Assembly: GCF_010731735.1 (NCBI RefSeq)
Contig: NZ_AP022588.1
Span: 5,580,001-5,644,000, forward strand
DNA length: 64,000 nt
Reading direction: 5' to 3'
Source of the DNA: Mycolicibacterium sediminis
GTDB lineage: Bacteria; Actinomycetota; Actinomycetes; Mycobacteriales; Mycobacteriaceae
Made by a program: the position numbers and the translations under genes. Within the stretch, counting starts at the first letter, position 1, and each line of letters opens with the position of its first letter. The notes beneath the pieces were generated by a model. The model was not told the origin of the DNA, ran no database searches, and worked only from the letters and a program-made list of their open reading frames with translations. This document shows positions 40,349 to 47,598 of the stretch, in pieces.

Positions 40349-41754
40349 GACAGCTCCTTCTTGAGCACCTTGCCCATCGCGTTGCGCGGCAGGCTCTCGA
40401 CGATGCGCACCTCGCGTGGCCGCTTGTGCACGGAGAGTTGCTCGGCGACGAAGTCGCTCAACGCCTTCGGATCCGCAACACCGACGACGAAGGCCACGAT
40501 CCGCTGCCCGAGGTCGTCGTCGGGGACACCGACCACCGCTGCCTCCACGACGTCGGGATGGCCCAGCAGCACGGTCTCGATCTCACCGGCACCGATGCGG
40601 TAGCCGCCCGACTTGATCAGGTCGACCGATTCGCGGCCGACGATCCGGTGCATGCCGTCGGCGTCGACCACCGCGACGTCGCCGGTGCGGTACCAGCCGT
40701 CGGCGCCGAGGACGTCCGCCGTGGCGTCGGGACGGTTGAGGTAGCCGTCGAACAGCGTGGACCCCTTGACCTCCAGCCGTCCGATCGACTCCCCGTCGTG
40801 CGGGACCTCGTCGCCCGCCTCGTCGATCAGTCGGGTGGACGTGCCGGCGACGGGAGTGCCCACCCAGCCCGCGCGTCGCTCGCCGTCGGCCCGCGTGCTC
40901 AGGGTGATCAGCGACTCGGTGCTGCCGTACCGCTCGACCGGTGCGTGGCCGGTGAGGCGCACCAGCTCGTCGAACACGGGCACCGGCAGTGGCGCGCTGC
41001 CGGAGACGAGCAGGCGCGCGGAAGCCAGCGTGCGTGCGGAGTCCGGATCGCGCACCACACGGGACCACACGGTCGGGACGCCGAAGTACAGGGAACCCGC
41101 CGCGGCGGCGTACGCCTCGGGGCTGGGCTTGCCGGTGTGCACGAACCTGTTGCCGATGCGCAGCGAGCCCAGCAGCCCGAGCACCAGGCCGTGCACGTGG
41201 AACAGCGGAAGACCGTGCACCAGCGTGTCGTCGGACGTCCACTGCCAGGCCTCGGCGAGCGCGTCGACGTCGGCGGCGATCGCGCGCCTGCTGATCAGGA
41301 CGCCCTTGGGCGGTCCCGTCGTCCCCGAGGTGTAGACGATCAGCGCCGTCGACTCGGGTGGCGGTTCGGCGTAGCGGTGCCACGACCGTGCGTGCAGCCG
41401 CACCGGGATGTGCGGCAATCCCTCCGGCTCGTCGGGCAGCTCGCCCAGCCAGGCCTGCGCACCCGAGTCGGTCAGGATGTGCCGGCGCTCGGCCACGCCG
41501 ACGTCGGCGGGCACGGGGACGACGGGCACGCCGGCGATCAGGCAGCCGATCACGGCCAGGACGGTGGTCGGCGTGGGCGTGGCGAGCACGGCGATGCGCC
41601 CTCGCGGGCCGACCTGGGAGCCGACGCGCTCGGCGACGGACGTACCGGCTCCGACGAGGTCGCTCCGGCTCAGGGTGGATCCGGCGATCCGGACGGCGTC
41701 ATCGAGGTCGTGCCCGGCGGCGACGGCCGCGGGGTCGAGCGAGGCCAGCAGCAC
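40345..41754 (-). CDS. fadD36: Fatty-acyl-CoA synthetase FadD36
   Basis: 469-aa ANL-family ligase, the size of Mtb Rv1193 (473). ATP loop ALIVYTSGTTGPPKGVLISR; HGLPLFHVHGLVLGLLGSL; ERYGSTESLITLS; the YRTGDVAVVDADG motif; and the C-terminal SLPRNAMGKVLKKEL with the catalytic Lys. It converts a carboxylic acid to acyl-CoA through an acyl-AMP intermediate; the chain length is not clear from sequence. GTG at 41754, 7 nt below a TAACGT -10 box, which lies within the first of two 21-bp tandem repeats. Confidence 0.9.
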   Translation of the reverse strand: MLLASLDPAAVAAGHDLDDAVRIAGSTLSRSDLVGAGTSVAERVGSQVGPRGRIAVLATPTPTTVLAVIGCLIAGVPVVPVPADVGVAERRHILTDSGAQAWLGELPDEPEGLPHIPVRLHARSWHRYAEPPPESTALIVYTSGTTGPPKGVLISRRAIAADVDALAEAWQWTSDDTLVHGLPLFHVHGLVLGLLGSLRIGNRFVHTGKPSPEAYAAAAGSLYFGVPTVWSRVVRDPDSARTLASARLLVSGSAPLPVPVFDELVRLTGHAPVERYGSTESLITLSTRADGERRAGWVGTPVAGTSTRLIDEAGDEVPHDGESIGRLEVKGSTLFDGYLNRPDATADVLGADGWYRTGDVAVVDADGMHRIVGRESVDLIKSGGYRIGAGEIETVLLGHPDVVEAAVVGVPDDDLGQRIVAFVVGVADPKALSDFVAEQLSVHKRPREVRIVESLPRNAMGKVLKKELS

Positions 41755-41759
41755 CCCTG

Positions 41760-41801
41760 TGACGTTACCGGTGGGCCGGATGACGTTACCGGTGGGCGGG
41801 A
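41760..41801. promoter_or_regulatory. Two tandem 21-bp repeats between fadD36 and the Nudix gene
   Basis: TGACGTTACCGGTGGGCCGGA (41760-41780) is followed directly by a second copy with one change (41781-41801). A period of 21 bp puts both on one helix face. Each contains TACCGGT-like symmetry. The fadD36 -10 (ACGTTA in plus orientation, 41762-41767) is in copy 1, and the Nudix -10 (GATACT, 41800-41805, 6 nt before GTG 41812) abuts copy 2. Likely operators for a shared regulator. Confidence 0.6.
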
Positions 41802-41811
41802 TACTGGACCC

Positions 41812-42354
41812 GTGAACCCCATCGAACGCGTCGCCTCCCGCGAGGTCTACCGCAACCCGTGGATGGTCGTCCGCGAGGACGACGTCCGCAGGCTGGACGG
41901 CTCACCGGGTATCTACGGCGTGATCGACAAGCCCACCTACGCGCTGGTGATCGCCACGGACGGCGACCGCTACCGCCTCGTCGAGCAGTACCGGTACCCG
42001 ATCGGGTTGCGGCGCTGGGAGTTTCCGCAGGGCACGGCGCCGGGGTCCGAGGACGGATCCGAGCCGCCCGCCGAGGAACTCGCCGCCCGGGAGCTGCGGG
42101 AGGAGACGGGTCTGCGTGCCTCGTCGATGGTGCAGCTCGGGATGCTGGACGTGGCGCCGGGGATGAGCAGTCAGCGCGGGTGGGTGTGGCTGGCCACCGG
42201 GCTGGTCGAGGGCGAGCACGAGCGCGAACACGAGGAGCAGGACATGCGTAGCGCCTGGTTCACCGGTCCCCAGATCGAGGCGATGATCCTGGCGGGCGAG
42301 ATCACCGACGCCCAGAGCATCGCGGCGTGGACCCTGCTGCGCCTTCGCTCGTGA
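41812..42354 (+). CDS. Nudix hydrolase
   Basis: 180 aa. The Nudix box is EELAARELREETGLRA, with the metal-binding REETGL core, preceded by WEFPQGTAPGSEDG. The sequence before it (YALVIATDGDRYRLVEQYRYPIGLRRWEFP) resembles ADP-ribose-type pyrophosphatases; the exact nucleotide substrate is unknown. GTG at 41812 was chosen from the leaderless -10; the longer open frame upstream is antisense to fadD36. The GTG of the next gene overlaps its stop (GTGA). Confidence 0.88.
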   Translation: MNPIERVASREVYRNPWMVVREDDVRRLDGSPGIYGVIDKPTYALVIATDGDRYRLVEQYRYPIGLRRWEFPQGTAPGSEDGSEPPAEELAARELREETGLRASSMVQLGMLDVAPGMSSQRGWVWLATGLVEGEHEREHEEQDMRSAWFTGPQIEAMILAGEITDAQSIAAWTLLRLRS

Positions 42355-43175
42355 CGGTCCGAGCGGTGGTGGTCGTGACAGTGCTACTCGCCGGGTGCTC
42401 CTCGGCCCCGACTCCGACCACCGGCGTCGTGCTGCCGCCCGTCTCGGGGCCCTTCGACTACCAACTCGGCGGCGCGTACGACCTGCCAGGGATGGCCGTC
42501 GTCGCACGCGACGCCACCGCCGATCCGCCGGCCGGTGCCTACGGCATCTGCTACGTGAACGGCTTCCAGACCCAACCGGGCCAGGGGGCCGACTGGCTCG
42601 AGCACCGCTCCGCGGCGGTGCTGCGCGACGTGGCCGGTAATGCGGTCAGCGATCCCGACTGGCCCGACGAGTACGTCCTCGACCCGTCGACCCCCGACGG
42701 GCGGGAGCAGATCCTCGACGCCGTCGGTCCGGTGATCACCGACTGCGCCCGCAAGGGGTTCGACGCCGTCGAGATCGACAACCTCGACACGTTCACCCGC
42801 TTCACCGATCGGCGCACGGGCCTCGTCGACCGGGCCGGTGCCCTCGACCTCGCCACGGCGTACGTGGAGCTGGCGCACGACCACGGCCTCGCCATAGGCC
42901 AGAAGAACGCCGCCGAGTCGACCGAGTTGCTGCGCGGGTTGGGGTTTGACTTCGCGGTCGCCGAGGAGTGTGCGGCGTTCGACGAATGCGACTCGTACAA
43001 GGCCGGATACGGTTCGCACGTCCTGCAGATCGAGTACTCCGACAACATGCCCAGGCCGTTTCCAACGGTATGCGCCGCACCCGACAGGGCGCCGCTGGCC
43101 ATCCTGCGCGACCGCGAGCTGCTACCGGCCGGCGCCGAGGGACACGTCTACGAGCAGTGCCCGTCGACCGGGTAG
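42351..43175 (+). CDS. GH114-like (endo-alpha-1,4-polygalactosaminidase-type) lipoprotein
   Basis: 274 aa; lipobox LLAGC, Cys at residue 16. The mature part is a TIM-barrel-like glycosidase of the GH114/TM1410 type: FDYQLGGAYD, AYGICYVNGFQTQPG, WPDEYVLDPST, GFDAVEIDNLDTF (probable acidic catalytic strand) and AVAEECAAFDECDSY. Such enzymes cut galactosamine-containing polysaccharides, but the substrate in a mycobacterium is uncertain. Translationally coupled to the Nudix gene by a 4-bp overlap. Confidence 0.8.
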   Translation: MTVRAVVVVTVLLAGCSSAPTPTTGVVLPPVSGPFDYQLGGAYDLPGMAVVARDATADPPAGAYGICYVNGFQTQPGQGADWLEHRSAAVLRDVAGNAVSDPDWPDEYVLDPSTPDGREQILDAVGPVITDCARKGFDAVEIDNLDTFTRFTDRRTGLVDRAGALDLATAYVELAHDHGLAIGQKNAAESTELLRGLGFDFAVAEECAAFDECDSYKAGYGSHVLQIEYSDNMPRPFPTVCAAPDRAPLAILRDRELLPAGAEGHVYEQCPSTG

Positions 43176-43193
43176 CTTTCCGTCGGCGCCGAT

Positions 43194-43241
43194 CCTGCTG
43201 TCAGATCGCCTTTTCGGACCTTCCGACGATCTGACAGCAGG
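43194..43241. terminator. Bidirectional terminator between convergent genes
   Basis: Perfect 15-bp arms CCTGCTGTCAGATCG (43194-43208) and CGATCTGACAGCAGG (43227-43241) with an 18-nt loop, placed between the GH114-like stop (43175) and the pruB stop (43255). No long U-tract, as usual for mycobacterial hairpins. Confidence 0.65.
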
Positions 43242-43254
43242 CTCGGCGGCGGGG

Positions 43255-44208
43255 TCAGTCGACCAGCGCGCGCAGGAAGAACGTCAGGTTCGCGGGCCGC
43301 TCGGCGAGCCGACGCACGAAGTAGCCGTACCACTGCGAACCGAACGGCACATAGACGCGGACGTTGTTGCCTGCGTCGGCCAGCCGGCGCTGCTCGGAGT
43401 CGCGGATGCCGTAGAGCATCTGATACTCGAAGCCGTCCACGCCGCGGCCGGCCTCTCGGACGAGCCCCGGCACCGCGTCGAGGATCTCCGGATCGTGCGA
43501 GGCCACCATCGGATACCCGCTGCCGCCCATCAGGATTCGCAGGCAGCGCAGGTAGGCGTCGGTGACCTCGGCCCGCTCCCGGTGCGCCACCGATGCGGGT
43601 TCGTCGTAGGCGCCCTTGCACAGCCTGATCCGTGCGCCGGACGCCGCGAACTCCCGGCAGTCGTCCTCGGTGCGCTTGAGGTACGCCTGCAGCACCGTTC
43701 CCAGCCAGTCGAAGTCGACGCGGAGGTCGCGCACGATCGACAGCGTCGAGTCGGTGGTGGTGTGGTCCTCGGCGTCCACGGTGACCCAGGCGCCGACGTC
43801 GCGCGCCTTCGCGCAGATCGCGTGCGCGTTCTCGTAGGCGATCTTCTCGCCGTCGCGCGGCAGCGCCTGGCCCAATGCCGACAGCTTCAGCGACACCTCC
43901 AGCGGCCGAGGGATGCCCTCGGATTCGGCGCGCTCGCCGAACGCGTCGAACAGCGCCATGTACGCCCGCACGGTCGCATCCGCGGCGTCGGCGTCGGTGA
44001 CGTCCTCGCCGAGGTAGTCGACGCTGACGAGGCGCCGCGAGTCGCGGAGTGCGTCGACGGAGGAGAGGACGTCGGCCGTGGTCTCCCCCGGGACGAACCG
44101 GTGCACCACGTCGCGGGTGACGGGTGTGCGCTCGGCGATCCGCCGCAGCCGGTCGGAGCGGCTCGCCGCCAGGATCGTCGGCCTGGCGACGCGGTCGAAG
44201 ACTCCCAT
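43255..44208 (-). CDS. pruB: Proline dehydrogenase
   Basis: 317-aa flavoenzyme that oxidises proline to pyrroline-5-carboxylate (Mtb Rv1188). TIM-barrel motifs: LEVSLKLSALGQAL, VTVDAEDHTTTDSTL, IRLCKGAYDEPASVAH, and the active-site region FEYQMLYGIRDSEQRRL with VRVYVPFGSQWYGYFVRRL at the end. ATG at 44208, 2 nt after the pruA stop, so it is cotranscribed with pruA. Confidence 0.94.
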   Translation of the reverse strand: MGVFDRVARPTILAASRSDRLRRIAERTPVTRDVVHRFVPGETTADVLSSVDALRDSRRLVSVDYLGEDVTDADAADATVRAYMALFDAFGERAESEGIPRPLEVSLKLSALGQALPRDGEKIAYENAHAICAKARDVGAWVTVDAEDHTTTDSTLSIVRDLRVDFDWLGTVLQAYLKRTEDDCREFAASGARIRLCKGAYDEPASVAHRERAEVTDAYLRCLRILMGGSGYPMVASHDPEILDAVPGLVREAGRGVDGFEYQMLYGIRDSEQRRLADAGNNVRVYVPFGSQWYGYFVRRLAERPANLTFFLRALVD

Positions 44209-44210
44209 GA

Positions 44211-45845
44211 TCAGACTCCCATGTGCGGGTAGAGGTGGTCGGTCGCCGGCACGAAGGTCTCCTTGACCGATCGTGCCGACGTCCAGCGCAGCAGGTTCTG
44301 CGGCGACCCCGCCTTGTCGTTGGTCCCCGACGCCCGCGAGCCGCCGAACGGCTGCTGCCCGACGACGGCGCCCGTCGGCTTGTCGTTGACGTAGAAGTTG
44401 CCTGCGGCATACCGCAACCGGTCCTGCGCACGGAGGACGGCGGCACGGTCGTCGGCGATCACGGCACCGGTGAGGCCGTAGGTCGATCCGCCGTCGACGA
44501 CGTCGAGCACGTCGTCCCACGTGTCGTCGTCGTAGACGTGCACGGCGAGAATCGGCCCGAAGTACTCCTTGCTGAAGGCCTCGTCACTCGGATCGTCGGA
44601 GAGCAGGACGGTGGGGCGGACGAAGAAGCCCTCGGCGTCGTCGTACCCGCCGCCCGCGGCGATGGTGACGTTGGCGCCCTTCGCCCGTTCGATGGCGTCG
44701 ACGCACCTGCCGTACGCGCGGCGGTCGATCACGGCCCCGCCGTAGTTGCTCAGGTCGGTGACGTTGCCGTAGCTGAGTGCCTCCGTGGCGCCGAGGAAGT
44801 CGTCGCCCATGCGGGCCCAGACCGACCGCGGGATGAACGCGCGCGATGCGGCGGAACACTTCTGCCCCTGGTAGTCGAAGGCACCGCGAATGAGGGCGGT
44901 ACGCAACACGTCCGGCTGAGCGCTGGCGTGTGCGACGACGAAGTCCTTGCCGCCGGTCTCCCCGACGAGGCGCGGGTAGGTGCGGTACCGGTCGACGTGG
45001 TTGCCCACCTCCCGCCACAGGTGCTGGAAGGTGGCGGTCGAGCCGGTGAAGTGGATGCCCGCGAGCCGGGGGTCGGCGAGGACCACGTCGGAGACGGCGA
45101 GCCCGTCGCCGCCGACGAGGTTGATCACGCCCGGGGGTAGCCCGGCCGCTTCGAGCAGCTGCATGGTCAGGTAGGCCGAGAATGCCTGCGTCACCGACGG
45201 TTTCCACACGACGGTGTTGCCCATCAGGGCGGGTGCGGTCGGCAGGTTTGCCGCGATGGCGGTGAAGTTGAACGGGGTGATGGCGTAGACGAAGCCCTCG
45301 AGCGGTCGGTAGTCGGTGCGGTTCCAGACACCCGGGGAGCTGATCGGCTGCTCGGCGAGGATCTGCCGCGCGAAGCCGACGTTGAAGCGCCAGAAGTCGA
45401 TGAGTTCGCACGCCGCGTCGATCTCGGCTTGGTAGGCGGTCTTGGACTGGCCGAGCATCGTCGCGGCGGCGAGCTTCTCCCGCCATGGTCCGGCGAGCAG
45501 GTCGGCGGCGCGGAGGAACACCGCGGCGCGCTCGTCGAACGGCGTGGCGGCCCAGGACTCCTTCGCGGCGATGGCGGCCTCGACGGCGGCGGTCGCCTCG
45601 GCGTGTCCGGCGTTGGTGAGCGTGCCGAGGACGGCGGAGTGCCGGTGCGGCTGGACGACGTCGATGCGCTGGCCCTCGCCCATCAGGTGACGGCCGCCGA
45701 TGACGTGCGGTAGGTCGATGGGACCGGCATCGAAATCTGCAAGTGCCGCAGTGAGCAACGCGCGTTCGGGGCTGTCGGGCGCGTAGTCGTGTACCGGTTC
45801 GTTGACCGGCAGGGGAACGTCGGTGACGGCGGTGAAGGTGGGCAT
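44211..45845 (-). CDS. pruA: Delta-1-pyrroline-5-carboxylate dehydrogenase
   Basis: 544-aa NAD-dependent aldehyde dehydrogenase that turns pyrroline-5-carboxylate semialdehyde into glutamate (Mtb Rv1187, 543 aa). FNFTAIAANLPTAPALMGN and VVWKPS (cofactor), IHFTGSTATF, the catalytic Glu in LVGETGGKDFVV, and the catalytic Cys in DYQGQKCSAASRAF are all present. ATG at 45845. First gene of the pruA-pruB operon, divergent from the pruC activator gene. Confidence 0.95.
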   Translation of the reverse strand: MPTFTAVTDVPLPVNEPVHDYAPDSPERALLTAALADFDAGPIDLPHVIGGRHLMGEGQRIDVVQPHRHSAVLGTLTNAGHAEATAAVEAAIAAKESWAATPFDERAAVFLRAADLLAGPWREKLAAATMLGQSKTAYQAEIDAACELIDFWRFNVGFARQILAEQPISSPGVWNRTDYRPLEGFVYAITPFNFTAIAANLPTAPALMGNTVVWKPSVTQAFSAYLTMQLLEAAGLPPGVINLVGGDGLAVSDVVLADPRLAGIHFTGSTATFQHLWREVGNHVDRYRTYPRLVGETGGKDFVVAHASAQPDVLRTALIRGAFDYQGQKCSAASRAFIPRSVWARMGDDFLGATEALSYGNVTDLSNYGGAVIDRRAYGRCVDAIERAKGANVTIAAGGGYDDAEGFFVRPTVLLSDDPSDEAFSKEYFGPILAVHVYDDDTWDDVLDVVDGGSTYGLTGAVIADDRAAVLRAQDRLRYAAGNFYVNDKPTGAVVGQQPFGGSRASGTNDKAGSPQNLLRWTSARSVKETFVPATDHLYPHMGV

Positions 45846-45929
45846 GGTCACAACTGTCGCTCGTGCCGGCCACGGATCCGTTGGCCGATCGGACAACATT
45901 GCCCGACGTGACCCGTACAATCCGACAAC
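45846..45929. promoter_or_regulatory. pruA/pruC divergent control region with paired repeats
   Basis: Two direct repeats, ATCGGACAACAT (45888-45899) and ATCCGACAACAT (45920-45931), start 32 bp apart (three helical turns); the second covers the pruC ATG. The pruC -10 TACAAT (45916-45921) is 8 nt before the ATG, so that mRNA is probably leaderless. These repeats are candidate PruC or repressor sites. Confidence 0.5.
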
Positions 45930-47504
45930 ATGATCAGACCCGGCGTCAGTCTCGGACAGCTGGTGCTGGCACTCGACGCGACCATGGTGACCCTGATCGA
46001 GGCCCCGCGGGGGCTCGACCTGGCCGTGTCGTCGGCGGCGCTCATCGATTCCGACGACGTGCGCCTCGGCCTTGCGGCAGCGTCCGGATCGGCGGACGTG
46101 TTCTTCCTTCTCGGTGTGGGCGACGACGCCGTCCTGTCCTGGCTGGTGCGGCAAGCCGAACCCCGTACGCCGGCGGCGATCTTCGTCAAGGAGCCGTCCG
46201 CCGCGGTGATCGATCGCGCTCGGGCGGCGGGCACCGCGGTCGTGGCCGTCGAACCGCGGGCACGCTGGGAGCGGCTCTACCGCCTCGTCGACCACGTCTT
46301 CGCCCACCACGGCGACCGGGCCGATCCCCGCGACGAGTCGGGCACCGACCTGTTCGGCCTCGCGCAGTCCATCGGCGACCGTACCCACGGCATGGTCAGC
46401 ATCGAGGACGAGCAGTCGCATGTCCTGGCCTACTCCGCGTCCAACGACGAGGCCGACGACCTTCGCCGGCTGTCGATCCTCGGCCGCGCCGGCCCACCCG
46501 AGCACCTCGCCTGGCTCGGTCAGTGGGGCATCTTCGACGCCGTCCGCGCCGGTGAGGTCGTGAGCGTCGAGGCGCGGCCCGAACTCGGACTCCGACCACG
46601 CCGGGCGGTGGGCATCCACCGTCGCGAGGCGGATCCGCGCCGCGCACCGACGTTCGCGGGCACCATTTGGGTGCAGGAGGGGTCGCGATCTCTGGCCGAC
46701 GACACCGACGAGGTGCTGCGGGGCGCGGCGGTGCTCGCGGGGCGGATCATGGCGCGGCTGGCCGCGGCGCCGTCGACGCACGCCGTCGTCGTGCAGGAAC
46801 TGCTCGGATTGCGCGACGGGACAGCCGAGGTGGCGGAACTGGCACGCGGGCTCGGCATCGTCGCCGACGGCCGGCCCGCCGTCATCGGGTTCGACGGGCG
46901 AGAGGCAGGCAGCACCCGGTTACCGGAGGTTCTCGCGCTGAGCGCCAGCGCCTTTCGACCCGACGCCCAGGTCGCGGCGAACGGATCGCGGGTGTACGTG
47001 CTGTTCCCGGACACCGGCCGTGCGTCGGTCCCGTCCTGGATCCGCGGCACCATCTCCGCGCTGCGTTCGGAGTTGGGCATCGAATTGCGCGCGGTGATCG
47101 CCTCCCCCGCAACCGGTCTCGGCGGTGCGGCGGCGGCGCGCGCCGAGGTCGATCGGGTGCTCGACACGGGCGCACGCCATCCCGGCTCGCTCGGCCAGGT
47201 GACGTCGCTCGACGAGGCGCGCACCGCGGTGCTGCTCGACGAGATCGTCACGATGATCGCGGCCGACGGCCGGCTGACCGACCCGCGCATCCGCGCGCTG
47301 CGCGACGACGATCCGGTGCTGGCCGAGACGCTGCGCGCCTACCTCGACGCGTTCGGCGACGTGGGGACGGCTGCCACGTGGCTGCACGTGCACCCCAACA
47401 CCGTCCGCTACCGCGTGCGTCGGGTCGAGGAGAAGCTCGGCACCTCGCTGGCCGACCCGGACGTCCGCCTGCTCCTCGCCTTGAGCCTGCGCGCGACGGC
47501 GTGA
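45930..47504 (+). CDS. pruC: PucR-type transcriptional activator PruC
   Basis: 524 aa, corresponding to Mtb Rv1186c, described as a proline-responsive activator of pruAB. An N-terminal PucR sensor-like region (residues 1-120, VSLGQLVLALDATMVTLIEA), a GAF/CdaR-like middle, and the C-terminal PucR HTH (GDVGTAATWLHVHPNTVRYR) followed by RVEEKLG. Placed head-to-head with its presumed target pruA. Confidence 0.93.
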   Translation: MIRPGVSLGQLVLALDATMVTLIEAPRGLDLAVSSAALIDSDDVRLGLAAASGSADVFFLLGVGDDAVLSWLVRQAEPRTPAAIFVKEPSAAVIDRARAAGTAVVAVEPRARWERLYRLVDHVFAHHGDRADPRDESGTDLFGLAQSIGDRTHGMVSIEDEQSHVLAYSASNDEADDLRRLSILGRAGPPEHLAWLGQWGIFDAVRAGEVVSVEARPELGLRPRRAVGIHRREADPRRAPTFAGTIWVQEGSRSLADDTDEVLRGAAVLAGRIMARLAAAPSTHAVVVQELLGLRDGTAEVAELARGLGIVADGRPAVIGFDGREAGSTRLPEVLALSASAFRPDAQVAANGSRVYVLFPDTGRASVPSWIRGTISALRSELGIELRAVIASPATGLGGAAAARAEVDRVLDTGARHPGSLGQVTSLDEARTAVLLDEIVTMIAADGRLTDPRIRALRDDDPVLAETLRAYLDAFGDVGTAATWLHVHPNTVRYRVRRVEEKLGTSLADPDVRLLLALSLRATA

Positions 47505-47521
47505 CCCAGTTTTGCCCCGAA

Positions 47522-47569
47522 CTGGAGAGTCACGCCGTTGGCGGGCGAAACGACGACGTGACCCTCCAG
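47522..47569. terminator. Hairpin between convergent pruC and PGRS genes
   Basis: CTGGAGAGTCACG (47522-47534) pairs with CGTGACCCTCCAG (47557-47569), 12 of 13 positions, 22-nt loop. Located between the pruC stop (47504) and the PGRS stop (47599). Confidence 0.55.
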
Positions 47570-47598
47570 ATCGGCGCAGCAGCAGCGAGTCAGAGCGA

